Positions 8,968-17,411 of a stretch of DNA of 64,000 nucleotides are shown here, one piece after another (positions within the stretch are counted from its first letter, which is position 1; every line of letters starts with the position of its first letter). This DNA is from Desertimonas sp963733085 (GTDB lineage Bacteria > Actinomycetota > Acidimicrobiia > Acidimicrobiales > Ilumatobacteraceae). A program made the translations under genes and the position numbers. The notes beneath the pieces are model-generated. The model saw only the letters and a program-made list of their open reading frames with translations, was not told where the DNA came from and made no database searches. The DNA lies in contig CAVTBY010000010.1 in assembly GCA_963733085.1 (NCBI GenBank), positions 558,001 through 622,000 of the forward strand, written 5' to 3'.

Positions 8968-9345
8968 TCAGTCCTCCACGTAGGCGACGAAGTCACACGA
9001 CACGGCGTCCTGGCCAGCTGCGACCTGCGTGTGCCGGGCCGGTCGGGAGTCGGGATCGGGGAAGTGTTCGAGCCACGGCTGGTTGATCAGCGGTCGCACG
9101 CCTATGTCCGGGACGAAGAAGTTCATCCTCACGACGTGGCGCCAATCGGCGCCCGCCGCGTGAAGGATGGCATCGACGTGGAGGAACAGGTTGGCGATCT
9201 GCGCCTCGGGGTCATCGGGGGTGGTGTCACTGCCTGGGTCCCTCGCCGCGATGACGCTGGAGACGAGCAGCGGTCCGACCCTGCTGGCGGCAGGGATCGG
9301 GTTGGCGTGGCGGAACCCTTCGATCTCGATCGAGCGCCGGCTCAT
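8968..9345 (-). CDS. RidA/YjgF family protein
   Basis: The 125-residue product belongs to the RidA superfamily (PAASRVGPLLVSSVIAARDP, HVDAILHAAGADWRHVVRMNFFV). Typical members hydrolyse reactive enamines or imines or act in catabolic clusters on tautomeric intermediates. I placed the start at the ATG of MSRRSIEIEG because GAGGAGGGGGAG lies just upstream. The strictly archetypal RidA arginine motif near the C-terminus is not obvious here, so this is better called a Rid-family member than RidA proper. It is the first gene of a two-gene operon with ligI, suggesting a role with keto or enol intermediates of the same pathway; that role is inferred. Confidence 0.8.
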   Translation of the reverse strand: MSRRSIEIEGFRHANPIPAASRVGPLLVSSVIAARDPGSDTTPDDPEAQIANLFLHVDAILHAAGADWRHVVRMNFFVPDIGVRPLINQPWLEHFPDPDSRPARHTQVAAGQDAVSCDFVAYVED

Positions 9346-9470
9346 CTCCCCCTCCTCGCTAGACAACCGTCGAAGTCAACCACGCCAGACGACGTGCGAC
9401 GTGATGCGTTCGCCGCCGACGAACGCGGTGCTTGGTCGAAGATCCGGCTCGATCGACACTGAAGGAACAA

Positions 9471-9540
9471 GGCGCGAACGAGCGAGCGCCAGCGAGCGAG
9501 TGTCCAACAACGGCCTGCGTGGCCGGGGAACGCAATGAGG
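9471..9540 (+). repeat. family B dispersed element, copy 1
   Basis: The roughly 65-bp element has the layout GAGCGAGCGCCAGCGAG...CGGCCTGCGTGGCCGGGG, ending in AACGCAATGA. Related copies are at 45435-45530, 56621-56686 and 60756-60820. It contains a GGCC-TGCGT-GGCC core. Its right end abuts the start region of the MetE-methyltransferase fusion gene. Confidence 0.8.
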
Positions 9541-9549
9541 GGGTTCGGG

Positions 9550-11605
9550 ATGTCTGACCACGCAGACGGAGTGGCGTCAGGGGGCGTGCTGCTCGTCGGC
9601 AGCGTGCCGCTGCGCAGCGCCGAGGAGGTCTTCCAGGTGATGGCGGCGCGGTCTGGGCGACCGCCTGCACCGGATTCCCGACGGGGAGACCGGGCCGCGA
9701 TCGGACTGGATCGTCTGGCAGTACCCGGTGCTCAGCTCCCGGCCCGAGTTCGAGGTTTGCCCACCCGGCCCGAGCCCGCACCGCGCCCTGCCCCGGCTGA
9801 GGATCCGCGACGGCGAGTCGCTCGACACGCTGCGCTTCGACGATCTCGGCTACGCCCAGGCCGCGCTGTCGTCCTTCGACGTCTTCGCCCGCCGCAAGAG
9901 GGACGGGCAGGTCCCGCCGCACTGCCGGTTCCAGATCTCGCTACCGACGCCACTGGCGCCGATCGCCGCCTTCGTCGCCGACGAGGACCAGGCTCGCGTC
10001 GAGCCGCTCTACGAGGCGCGCATCTTCAACGAGCTGTCGACGATCTTCGCCGCCCTGCCCCACGACCAGCTGGCCGTGCAGTGGGACACCAACTTCGAGT
10101 TCGCCATGCTCGACGGGGTGATGCCGGCGTGGTTCGACGACCCGAAGTCGAGCATCGTCGAGCGGCTCGTTCGCCTCGGGCGCAGCATCCCCGCCGACGT
10201 CCACCTCGGCTACCACTTCTGTCACGGGCACGAACGGCACCACCGCGAGCGTCCCTACGACGCCCAGACGCTCGTCGACATCGCCAATGCCCTGTCGCTC
10301 AGCCTCGGACGCTCGCTCGATTGGGTCCATCTGCCCGTTCAGGGCGGGCGTGTAGACGTCGGCTTCTTCGAGACCCTGGCGCAGCTCGCCCTCCGCCCGG
10401 AGACCAGCCTCTACCTCGGCTTGATCCACCCGTCCGATGGCCTCGCCGGGGCCACCGCCCGCGTCGTCGCCGCCCAACGCTTCGTCGACGACTTCGGCGT
10501 GGCGACCGACTGCGGGTGGAGCCGCCACCGATCTCAGGATGTCGAGCCATTGATCGAGCTGCACCGCGAGATCTCGACGGCGATCGAGTCGAGCAGGCGC
10601 ACGTCGACAGCGTTCGCCTGGCCGGCCGGCTGGGAGCGCATCCCCGACGAGTCGTGGACCTCCGATCAGGTCGACGCCTTCGGCGCCTCGTACGACAACG
10701 TCGCAACGCACAGCTGGTATCGCAACCTCGACCCGACTGTCGAGGAGCTCGCCCACCTCGTCGCCGACGGCGACATCGTCGTCGATTACTCGGGCGGGAC
10801 CGGGATCTTCGTCGATCGGCTCAAGCTGCGCCTGTTCGGTACTCAGGCGGGAATCGTGATCGTCGACAGCTCGCCAAAGTTCCTCCGTGTCGCCATGGAG
10901 AAGTTCGGCGACGACTCTCACGTCGGCTTGCGATTGCTCCACTACCTGGCGGACGAGAAGCGGCTGCAGCGCCTCGACGAGGTGCTCGGCGACGAGCTTG
11001 TCGCCCGTGGGGTCGACTACATCACGTCGACCAACGCCATCCACCTGTATCCCGACCTGCCCGACACGGTGACGTCGTGGGTGCGCACGCTCCGCCCTGG
11101 CGGGCAGGTGCTCGTCAACTCCGGCAACATCCGCAATCCTCGCGCCCGCAACAGCGAGTGGATCCTCGACGAGACGGTATGGGTCGTCGGCGACCTCGCC
11201 GAGGGGTTGGTGCGAAACGATCCTGCGTACGCGGCATACCGGCGTGATCTCGACGACGCCGAGCGGATGGCTGCTCACGCCACCTTCCGCGACAAGGTGT
11301 TTCGCCATCCGCGACCGTTGGACCAGTACCTCGAGACGTTCGAGCTCGCCGGGCTCAAGGTCGAGTCGGTGCGCGAGGCGAGCATCGAGGCCCGCGTCGC
11401 TGAGTGGTACGAGCTGCTGGCGACGTACAACGATGCGGTGCTGGGCTGGGTCGGCGGCACCGAGAAGCTCGACGGCACGGCGCCAAGCGAGCAGGCCGTC
11501 GCCGACCGGCTGCGCCTGATCCGCCACGCCATGGACGTGCTGTTCCACGGCCGCCCGACGTTCCAGGCTTGCTGGACGTACATCACGTGCGTCAACGGAG
11601 GCTAA
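9550..11605 (+). CDS. MetE-like zinc methyltransferase domain fused to a class I SAM methyltransferase (one frameshift)
   Basis: The start is the ATG giving MSDHADGVASGG, with AGGGGG 7 nt upstream. The first 34 codons (LLVGSVPLRSAEEVFQVMAAR) continue in another frame as LGDRLHRIPDGETGPRSDW, so the gene is broken by an apparent extra base near 9652, inside the hairpin GCGGTC-TGGGC-GACCGC. The N-terminal half is a UROD/MetE-like TIM barrel; the putative zinc ligands H-x-C in YHFCHGH and the C in TDCGWSRH are kept. The C-terminal 320 residues are a SAM-binding methyltransferase (VDYSGGTGIFVD, LRPGGQVLVNSGN). The following gene is a second MetE-like protein. The substrate is unknown, and the fusion may pass a methyl group between the two domains. 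Confidence 0.75.
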
Positions 11606-11610
11606 GAATT

Positions 11611-11641
11611 TCGTGCGGAAAGGCAGAGCCTTCCCGCACGA
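11611..11641 (+). terminator. strong hairpin between the two MetE-like genes
   Basis: TCGTGCGGAAAGGC pairs with GCCTTCCCGCACGA at 13 of 14 positions around a 3-nt loop, starting 5 bp after the stop codon. It could terminate transcription or separate expression of the two genes; no T-run follows. Confidence 0.6.
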
Positions 11642-11667
11642 GCTCATCGAGCCGTTGAGGAGTAGCA

Positions 11668-12822
11668 ATGAAGCGCAGCACGGATCGCATCCTCACCACT
11701 CATGTCGGCAGCCTGGCGCGCCCGCACGAGTTGCTGGACACGATGAAGGAGCGCGAGCACGGTCGGCCCTACGACGCCGACCTGCTCGATCGCCAGATCA
11801 CCGAGGCGGTCGCCGACCGTGTGCGCCGGCAGGTGGACTCCGGCATCGACATCGTGACCGACGGCGAGATGAGCAAGGTCAGCTTCCTCGGCTACGTGAA
11901 GGATCGTCTCGGCGGTTTCGAGCCGGACCCCGACGAGACGCGTATGGCGGCGTCGTGGCAGAAGGAGGTCGACGACTTCCCGGACTACTACGCCGAGTAC
12001 TTCAAGAAGTACTCAGCCACGATCACTCCATTGCGGCGCCTCGTCTGCACGGGCCCGATCAGCTACATCGGCCAGGAGCTCGTGCAGACCGACATCGCCA
12101 ACCTCGAGGCGGCTGTCGATGGGCAGGACGTCGCCGACGTGTTCATGCCCTCGACGGGGCCGAGCGGGTTCGGCCGCAACGAGTACTACGGCAGCCACGA
12201 GGACTACCTCGCCGCGGTCGCCGAGGCGATGCGCGAGGAATACCTGGCGATCGTCGAGGCCGGGTTCGTGCTGCAGGTCGACGACCCGTTCCTCATCGAC
12301 ATCCTCAGCGACCCGTCGTTGGACGAGGGCGCGCGGGAGAAGGCGGCGTGGGTCCACGTCGAGGCGCTCAACCACGCCCTGCGCGGGATTCCCACCGAGC
12401 AGATCCGCCACCACACGTGCTACGGGCTGAACCACGGGCCGCGGATGAACGACATCCCGTTGATCAAGGCCGTTCCATTCATGCTCGACATCACCGCCGG
12501 GGCACACAGCTTCGAGGTCGCCAACCCCCGCCACTATCACGAGTGGCGGATCTGGGAGGACATCGACCTGCCCGAGGGCCGGATCCTGATCCCCGGCCTG
12601 CTCGGTCACGCCACCAACTACGTCGAGCACCCCGAGCTGATCGCCGACTACATCGTCAAGTACGCCGGCCTCGTCGGCCGGGAGAACGTCATCGCCGGCG
12701 CCGACTGCGGATTCTCGTCACGGGCGAGCTACGCCCCCGAGGTCCACCCGACGGTGGTCTGGCCGAAGTTCCGCGCCCTCGCCGAAGGCGCCGCCCTCGC
12801 CAGCCAACAACTCTGGCCCTGA
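11668..12822 (+). CDS. MetE-like (UROD/MetE superfamily) zinc-dependent methyltransferase
   Basis: The 384-residue product resembles the C-terminal catalytic half of cobalamin-independent methionine synthase and the related COG0620 group (TTHVGSLARPHELL, GIDIVTDGEMSKVSFL). The probable zinc ligands are H249 and C251 in HHTCYGLNHGP and C347 in GADCGFSSR. It lacks the N-terminal half of full MetE (about 750 residues). Family members act as methionine synthases with other methyl donors or as alkyl-CoM-type transferases, so the substrate remains open. GAGGAG lies upstream of its ATG. It is 62 bp downstream of the MetE-methyltransferase fusion, with a hairpin between, and ends at a perfect palindrome shared with the convergent gene. 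Confidence 0.85.
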   Translation: MKRSTDRILTTHVGSLARPHELLDTMKEREHGRPYDADLLDRQITEAVADRVRRQVDSGIDIVTDGEMSKVSFLGYVKDRLGGFEPDPDETRMAASWQKEVDDFPDYYAEYFKKYSATITPLRRLVCTGPISYIGQELVQTDIANLEAAVDGQDVADVFMPSTGPSGFGRNEYYGSHEDYLAAVAEAMREEYLAIVEAGFVLQVDDPFLIDILSDPSLDEGAREKAAWVHVEALNHALRGIPTEQIRHHTCYGLNHGPRMNDIPLIKAVPFMLDITAGAHSFEVANPRHYHEWRIWEDIDLPEGRILIPGLLGHATNYVEHPELIADYIVKYAGLVGRENVIAGADCGFSSRASYAPEVHPTVVWPKFRALAEGAALASQQLWP

Positions 12823-12831
12823 AACCCACGA

Positions 12832-12877
12832 CCGATGGGTGTTTAGGGGACCGTTCCGTCCCCTAAACACCCATCGG
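12832..12877. terminator. family A palindrome, copy 2: perfect 20-bp hairpin between convergent genes
   Basis: The left arm CCGATGGGTGTTTAGGGGAC at 12832-12851 and the right arm at 12858-12877 are perfectly complementary around the loop CGTTCC. It sits in the 63-bp gap between the convergent MetE-like and PEP-utilising genes. It could terminate transcription from both sides. The outer flanks match family A copies at 7921 and 49254. Confidence 0.85.
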
Positions 12878-12885
12878 TTGCGGCT

Positions 12886-14541
12886 TCAGGGGGTGCGGCC
12901 GTCGAGATAGACGACGCCCTTGTTGCCGTCGACGGTGATCGTCTGGCCGTCCTTGATCACGGTCGTACCGATGTTCGTGCCGACGACCGCCGGCAGTCCG
13001 TACTCTCGGGCGACGATCGCGCTGTGCGACAGGATCCCGCCGACGTCGGCGACGACGGCGCCGGCGACGGAGAAGGCCGGGACCCACGGGGGCAGGGTCA
13101 TCTCGCACACCATCACCTCACCCTCGTCGAGCTCGTCGATGGCCTTGGCGAGCGAGCGGCAGACGCGCGCCGGACCGGTGTAGACGCCCGGTGAGCCGGC
13201 AACGGCCTTGAGCACGTTGGGGTCGGTGTTCTCCTCGGGCGGCACAATCCCCAGCAAGCGGTAGACGAGGGCGTCCATGAACGGATCGGGCACGTCGGGC
13301 GGCGGCGGCATCGTGCCCAGCTCGGTCGGCGGGCTCACGGCGCATGCCCGTTCGAAGCTCGCCTGCCGCTCGGCGACCAAATCGCGCCGATCGCCCCCGT
13401 TCGTGAGCGCGTCGACAACCTCGTCGCGATACAGGAAGTGGACGTCGGCGGCGGCGGAGAGCACACCCTTGGCAACGAGCCGATCGCCGACGGCGAGGAC
13501 GAAGCGGCGGAACACGCTGATGTACAGCTGATCGATGTAGAAAGCGTGATCCTCGGTGAGCGGGAAGCTGTACTGAGCGGCCTCGTACAGCTCGTCGAAC
13601 TTGGCCAACGTGTCGGGATCGTCGGCGAGCTGCTCACGCAGGTTGGCGAGCAGACGCTCCCGCGTCGCGACGTTGCGCTGGTACTGGAGCTCCGGGTCCT
13701 CGCTCTCGTCGAGCTCCATCATCGCCTTGATGCTCGCCAACGGGATCGCCGGGTCCTCCCGCCACGGCACGTCGGCGAGGTCGTACACGGCGTCGCTGCG
13801 CCACCCGAACTCGAACAGGAACTCGTCGAGCTGGCGGCGGAAGTCGCGACCTTCCTCGCTCTCGTCGAGGACGGCGAGCAGCGCCGTGTCGTCCTTCGTC
13901 TCGAAGACGGCCTTCAACGTCGGATCGGCGAGGGCCGCACGACTGAGCGCCCACAAGCCTCTCGCGGCGTCGACGGAACGAGTGTGGAAGCCCTGCAACG
14001 TGCGATACGACTCGGTCGGCTCCTCGGGCTGCATCACCTTGTCGTAGAGATCGCAGAAGGCGCTGCTCGAAAGCAGCACGAAGTTGATGTGCCCGTGAAT
14101 CCACCACTGGTCGCGCATCAGCTGGGTCAGCTCGTCGAGCTTGGCGACCAAGTCGGCGTCGCTCAACGCGGACCAGTCGGCGGTCTTCAGGGGGACGTTC
14201 TGGGCGATCACCGCCGGCTTCCACTCCTCCTCCCACGTCTTGCCGATCAACGGGACCTTGCTGGCGAGCTTGTCGTGGTACTCGACCATCCGCCGTTTGA
14301 TCTCGGCCTCGTCAGGGATCGGGTGGAAGGCGACGTAGAAGAAGTGGTTGACCTCCTTGGTGCTGACCATGATCGGGCAGTCGTACTCGGCCTGGGCCTT
14401 GGTGAACCCCTCGGCCAGCGTGCGCACGACGAGGTCGAACGACAGCGGCGTGATCGGGCGAGGCGCGTGCATCTTGTCGAGCGCCCAATAGCCCTCGATC
14501 TCGTCTGGTGCCGGAAAAACGACCGCATCCGTCGTTGTCAC
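12886..14541 (-). CDS. PEP-utilising enzyme with C-terminal phosphohistidine swivel domain
   Basis: The start is the GTG of VTTTDAVVFPAP, with AGGGGG upstream. The 551-residue protein ends with the mobile domain of PEP-utilising enzymes (GGILSHSAIVAREYGLPAVVG); H506 would be the phosphorylated histidine. The N-terminal 430 residues are a mostly helical region of the kind seen in stand-alone actinobacterial relatives of rifampin phosphotransferase and phenylphosphate synthase. The ATP-grasp domain that normally transfers phosphate to this histidine is missing, and no separate gene for it is nearby. Function is therefore open. It converges with the MetE-like gene and is divergent from the PPOX-fold gene. 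Confidence 0.8.
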   Translation of the reverse strand: MTTTDAVVFPAPDEIEGYWALDKMHAPRPITPLSFDLVVRTLAEGFTKAQAEYDCPIMVSTKEVNHFFYVAFHPIPDEAEIKRRMVEYHDKLASKVPLIGKTWEEEWKPAVIAQNVPLKTADWSALSDADLVAKLDELTQLMRDQWWIHGHINFVLLSSSAFCDLYDKVMQPEEPTESYRTLQGFHTRSVDAARGLWALSRAALADPTLKAVFETKDDTALLAVLDESEEGRDFRRQLDEFLFEFGWRSDAVYDLADVPWREDPAIPLASIKAMMELDESEDPELQYQRNVATRERLLANLREQLADDPDTLAKFDELYEAAQYSFPLTEDHAFYIDQLYISVFRRFVLAVGDRLVAKGVLSAAADVHFLYRDEVVDALTNGGDRRDLVAERQASFERACAVSPPTELGTMPPPPDVPDPFMDALVYRLLGIVPPEENTDPNVLKAVAGSPGVYTGPARVCRSLAKAIDELDEGEVMVCEMTLPPWVPAFSVAGAVVADVGGILSHSAIVAREYGLPAVVGTNIGTTVIKDGQTITVDGNKGVVYLDGRTP

Positions 14542-14566
14542 GTCGATCCCCCTGTGTCCCGCTCCC

Positions 14567-14616
14567 GGATTGGTGAGCCGTCGATGCAGAATACTGCTCG
14601 CTCCGCTCACCAATCC
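14567..14616. repeat. family D palindrome, copy 1
   Basis: Arms GGATTGGTGAGC (14567-14578) and GCTCACCAATCC (14605-14616) are perfect inverses around a 26-nt spacer. It lies between two divergent genes, so it could be a regulator-binding palindrome rather than a terminator. A second copy is at 55834-55879. Confidence 0.75.
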
Positions 14617-14623
14617 CGTCGTC

Positions 14624-14629
14624 TACGTT
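14624..14629 (+). promoter_or_regulatory. putative -10 box (TACGTT) before a leaderless GTG
   Basis: TACGTT fits TANNNT and ends 8 nt before the GTG of the PPOX-fold gene. It immediately follows the right arm of the family D palindrome. Confidence 0.45.
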
Positions 14630-14637
14630 GGCGGTTC

Positions 14638-15126
14638 GTGTCTGCGACGCGCCCCGGTCTTCCCGCCGCCTACGGCGTACCCGCGACCGACGAGGGAATG
14701 CTGCCGTGGGAGTTCGTCGAGGAACGCCTAACGGCAGCGGCGAATTACTGGGTTGCCACCGTGTCACCTGGCGGAGCGCCGCACGTCCGGCCCGTTGACG
14801 GCGTGTGGGTCGACGGTGCGCTTTGTTTCGGAGGGTCGCCGGAGACCCGCTGGGTCCGCAACCTGCAGCACGACCCGCGGCTGTCGGTTCACCTTCCCCA
14901 CGACGACGAGGTGATCATTCTCGAGGGTACGGCCAAGCTCGTGACCGACAGCGCGGACTCACTGGCCACGCCGTCGATGCTCGCCACGCGGGCCAAGTAC
15001 CCGCAGTACTACACGGACGAGGACGAACCGTCGTTCCGGCCGTTCTGGTCGTTGCGACCGGCGACGGTGTACGCCTGGTCGCTCAGCGGATTCCCCGCGA
15101 ACGTCACTCGTTGGCGCCTCGACTGA
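14638..15126 (+). CDS. pyridoxamine 5'-phosphate oxidase-fold protein (PPOX/F420-type)
   Basis: The 162-residue product has the split-barrel flavin-binding pattern: LTAANYWVATVSPGGAPHVRPVDGVWVDGALCFGGSPETRWVRNL, here cited only as a region of residues 34-78. A C-terminal strand (RPATVYAWSLSGFPANVTRWRL) follows. Such proteins bind FMN, F420 or haem, and many actinobacterial members are F420-dependent reductases; the cofactor cannot be decided here. The GTG start is preceded by TACGTT at leaderless spacing. Its 3' end overlaps the convergent aldolase gene by 23 bp. Confidence 0.85.
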   Translation: MSATRPGLPAAYGVPATDEGMLPWEFVEERLTAAANYWVATVSPGGAPHVRPVDGVWVDGALCFGGSPETRWVRNLQHDPRLSVHLPHDDEVIILEGTAKLVTDSADSLATPSMLATRAKYPQYYTDEDEPSFRPFWSLRPATVYAWSLSGFPANVTRWRLD

Positions 15127-15883
15127 GCGCGGCCCGCGCCGCCGCCACGTCGGCGTGCAGGGCGGCGATCGCCGGTGCGGCGTCGAAGCCGACCGTAATC
15201 ATCCGGAAGCCGCTGGTGTGGCGCTTGGCGGCCAACGACGCGTTGGCGTGGATGCCGGGAACGACGCCATGGCTGACACACGACTCGACGACCCTGGCGA
15301 GCGCGCTGTTGAACGGATCTCCCTCGTTGTCGACAGACGGCGGCAGACCGTATGACAGTGAGAGATCGTTGGGGCCGACGTACACGGCGTCGACTCCGGC
15401 GACGGCAAGGATCTCATCGACGTTCTCGACGGCCTGGCGGGTCTCGATCATCGGGATGCAGGCGACGACGTCGTTCACCACCGCCTGGTAGTCCTGGCCA
15501 TGACGGACGCGCGGGACGAGCGGGCCCGAGCTGCGCGTCCCGTCCGGTGGAAAACGGCACGCCGCCACGGCGCGCCGCGCTTCGTCCGCCGAGTTGACCA
15601 GCGGGACGATCACGCCGAGGGCGCCGGCATCTAGGGCACGTCCGATGATGCCGGCCTCGTTCGATGGCACGCGCACCACAGGAACCGCGGGCGTGCGGGC
15701 GAGCGCACTGACCATGGCGACGGCGTCGGCGTCGCCGGCGAGGCCGTGCTGCATGTCGATGACGACGTAATCGAACCCGGCGAGTCCGGCGGCTTCGGCG
15801 AGCAGCGGTTCACGAAGTGCCATCCACGCGCCCAGCGTCGTCGCGCCATCACGCCACCGTTGGCGCAGTGAAGTCGGGTACAT
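15104..15883 (-). CDS. HpcH/HpaI family aldolase (2-oxo acid aldolase)
   Basis: The 259-residue product is a class II aldolase of the HpaI/citrate-lyase beta superfamily. It has GAWMALREPLLAEAAG, the base and metal-site region FDYVVIDMQHGLAGD, GALGVIVPLVNSADEARRAV, and CIPMIETRQAVENVDEIL with the metal-binding glutamate. Members reversibly cleave 4-hydroxy-2-oxo-dioates to pyruvate and an aldehyde. The exact acceptor is not predictable. The gene is alone on its strand, overlaps the PPOX-fold gene 3' to 3', and is divergent from the IMPase operon across about 41 bp. Confidence 0.88.
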   Translation of the reverse strand: MYPTSLRQRWRDGATTLGAWMALREPLLAEAAGLAGFDYVVIDMQHGLAGDADAVAMVSALARTPAVPVVRVPSNEAGIIGRALDAGALGVIVPLVNSADEARRAVAACRFPPDGTRSSGPLVPRVRHGQDYQAVVNDVVACIPMIETRQAVENVDEILAVAGVDAVYVGPNDLSLSYGLPPSVDNEGDPFNSALARVVESCVSHGVVPGIHANASLAAKRHTSGFRMITVGFDAAPAIAALHADVAAARAALSRGANE

Positions 15884-15924
15884 CAGTCGTATCCGCCGTA
15901 GTCAAGCATGGAACACTGGACTCC

Positions 15925-16743
15925 GTGTCCGATCCATCCGGCGAGGAGTTGCGCGCCGTCGCCGCCGCGGCGGCGCGAGCGGCCGGGGTGGTCCTCATCG
16001 AACAGCTCGGACGAGCGAGCGAGCTCGTCCACAAGAACGACCGCACTTCAGTCGTCACGGCCGCAGATTTCGCCGCCCAGGCAGAGATCGAGCGGGTGAT
16101 CACGGGCCACTTCCCACATCACGCGATCGTCGGCGAGGAAGGTCACGGTGGCGCCGAGCATGCCGAATTGACGTGGCTTGTCGACCCACTCGACGGGACG
16201 TCCAACTTCGCTCACGGCGTCCCCTTGGCGTGCACGTCGATCGCGGTGCTCGATGCGGCAGGCGTCGTCGCCGGGGCGATCTTCGAGCCGTTTCGGGAAG
16301 AGTTGTTCACTGCGGTGCGAGGCGGGGGCGCATGGCTCGAATCGACCCGGCTGAGCGTGTCGGAGACGGCTCAGCTGAGTGAGGCGGTCGTGTGCACCGG
16401 TGTGCAGTCCGACGACCCGGCGGCGATCGCGGCGTTCGGAGAGCGCATCGTCGAGCTGGCGAGCCGCTGCCGAGCGGTGCGTTGCCTCGGCTCGCCGGCC
16501 GTCTGTCTCGCGTACATCGCCGCTGGTCGCATCGATGCCTTCGTCGAAGCGGACTCGACCTATGCCTGGGACGTCGGCGCCGGTTCGCTGCTCATCACCG
16601 AAGCGGGTGGGCGCATCGAGGATCTCGACGGTGGGCCACTCAACCTCGGCCCCGGACTCGCCAACGTCCTGGCCAGCAACGGCCGGATCCACGACGATGT
16701 CGCCGCGATCGTCGAAGGCATCGCCGAACGGGCTTCACGATGA
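15925..16743 (+). CDS. inositol monophosphatase family protein
   Basis: The 272-residue product shows the lithium-sensitive phosphatase signatures: VGEEGHGG (metal-binding glutamates), DPLDGTSNFAHGVP (the central DPLDGT motif) and WDVGAGSLLITEAGG at the C-terminal metal site. Substrates of the family include inositol-1-phosphate, histidinol phosphate, fructose-1,6-bisphosphate and PAP. The sequence is not specific, and there is no histidine operon nearby. I used the GTG giving VSDPSGEEL. The stop overlaps the following SDR start as ATGA, so these genes form an operon with the downstream IclR regulator. Confidence 0.88.
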   Translation: MSDPSGEELRAVAAAAARAAGVVLIEQLGRASELVHKNDRTSVVTAADFAAQAEIERVITGHFPHHAIVGEEGHGGAEHAELTWLVDPLDGTSNFAHGVPLACTSIAVLDAAGVVAGAIFEPFREELFTAVRGGGAWLESTRLSVSETAQLSEAVVCTGVQSDDPAAIAAFGERIVELASRCRAVRCLGSPAVCLAYIAAGRIDAFVEADSTYAWDVGAGSLLITEAGGRIEDLDGGPLNLGPGLANVLASNGRIHDDVAAIVEGIAERASR

Positions 16744-17411
16744 GACTCGCTGGCAAGCGCATCGTCGTCACCGGCGGAGCCAGGGGAATCGGGGCGACGC
16801 TCGCCGGAGAGCTGCGCTCCCGCGGCGCCGAAGCAGTCACCGCCGATCTGCTGCCGGGCGCCGACCGCTCCTGCGACGTCAGCGACGCCATCCAGGTCGA
16901 CGAGTTGTTCGCCGCGATCGGCGCCATCGACGGGCTCGTCAACTGCGCCGCTCTACTCGTCGACCGCCAGCCCTACGACGAGATCGCCCTCGACGAATGG
17001 GACAGGATGTTCGCGGTCAACGTGCGCGGCTCGTTCCTCTGCGCCCGGGCCGCCGCCGCGTCGATGGAAGGTCGGGGCGGCAGCATCGTCAACGTCGCGT
17101 CGGAGACCGCCCTCACCGGGTCCCATGGTTTCGTCCACTACGTCGCTTCGAAAGGGGCCGTGTTGGCGATGACGCGCGCCCTCGCCAACGAGCTCGGTCC
17201 CCGGGGAATTCGGGTCAACTGCGTCGCTCCAGGGTTCACTCCGACGCCCGGATCCGAGGTGCTCGGTCCGTACGACCCGAGTCGCACGCCGCTGGGGAGG
17301 GTGATGTGCCCCGACGACCTCGTCGGCACGTTCTGCTACCTCCTCTCGGACGACTCGGCGTTCGTCTCCGGCCAGACGATCGTCGTCAACGGCGGCCGCG
17401 TCCCGCACTGA
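16740..17411 (+). CDS. short-chain dehydrogenase/reductase (SDR)
   Basis: The 223-residue protein is a classical SDR. It has the dinucleotide motif TGGARGIG near residue 12, NCAALL in place of NNAG, and NVAS with the catalytic serine. YVASK supplies catalytic Tyr and Lys, and PGFTPTPG closes the substrate loop. It is shorter than the usual 250 residues because the region after beta1 is compact (ADLLPGADRSCDVSD). It starts within the IMPase stop codon and ends one base into the IclR start (TGATG), so all three are co-translated. The substrate is probably a sugar- or polyol-like alcohol given the phosphatase neighbour, but that is inference. Confidence 0.88.
   Translation: MRLAGKRIVVTGGARGIGATLAGELRSRGAEAVTADLLPGADRSCDVSDAIQVDELFAAIGAIDGLVNCAALLVDRQPYDEIALDEWDRMFAVNVRGSFLCARAAAASMEGRGGSIVNVASETALTGSHGFVHYVASKGAVLAMTRALANELGPRGIRVNCVAPGFTPTPGSEVLGPYDPSRTPLGRVMCPDDLVGTFCYLLSDDSAFVSGQTIVVNGGRVPH

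Noticed and set aside
9471..9540. Family B copies as phage or integron attachment sites
   Set aside because: No integrase, tRNA end or mobile gene cargo is associated with any copy in this window.
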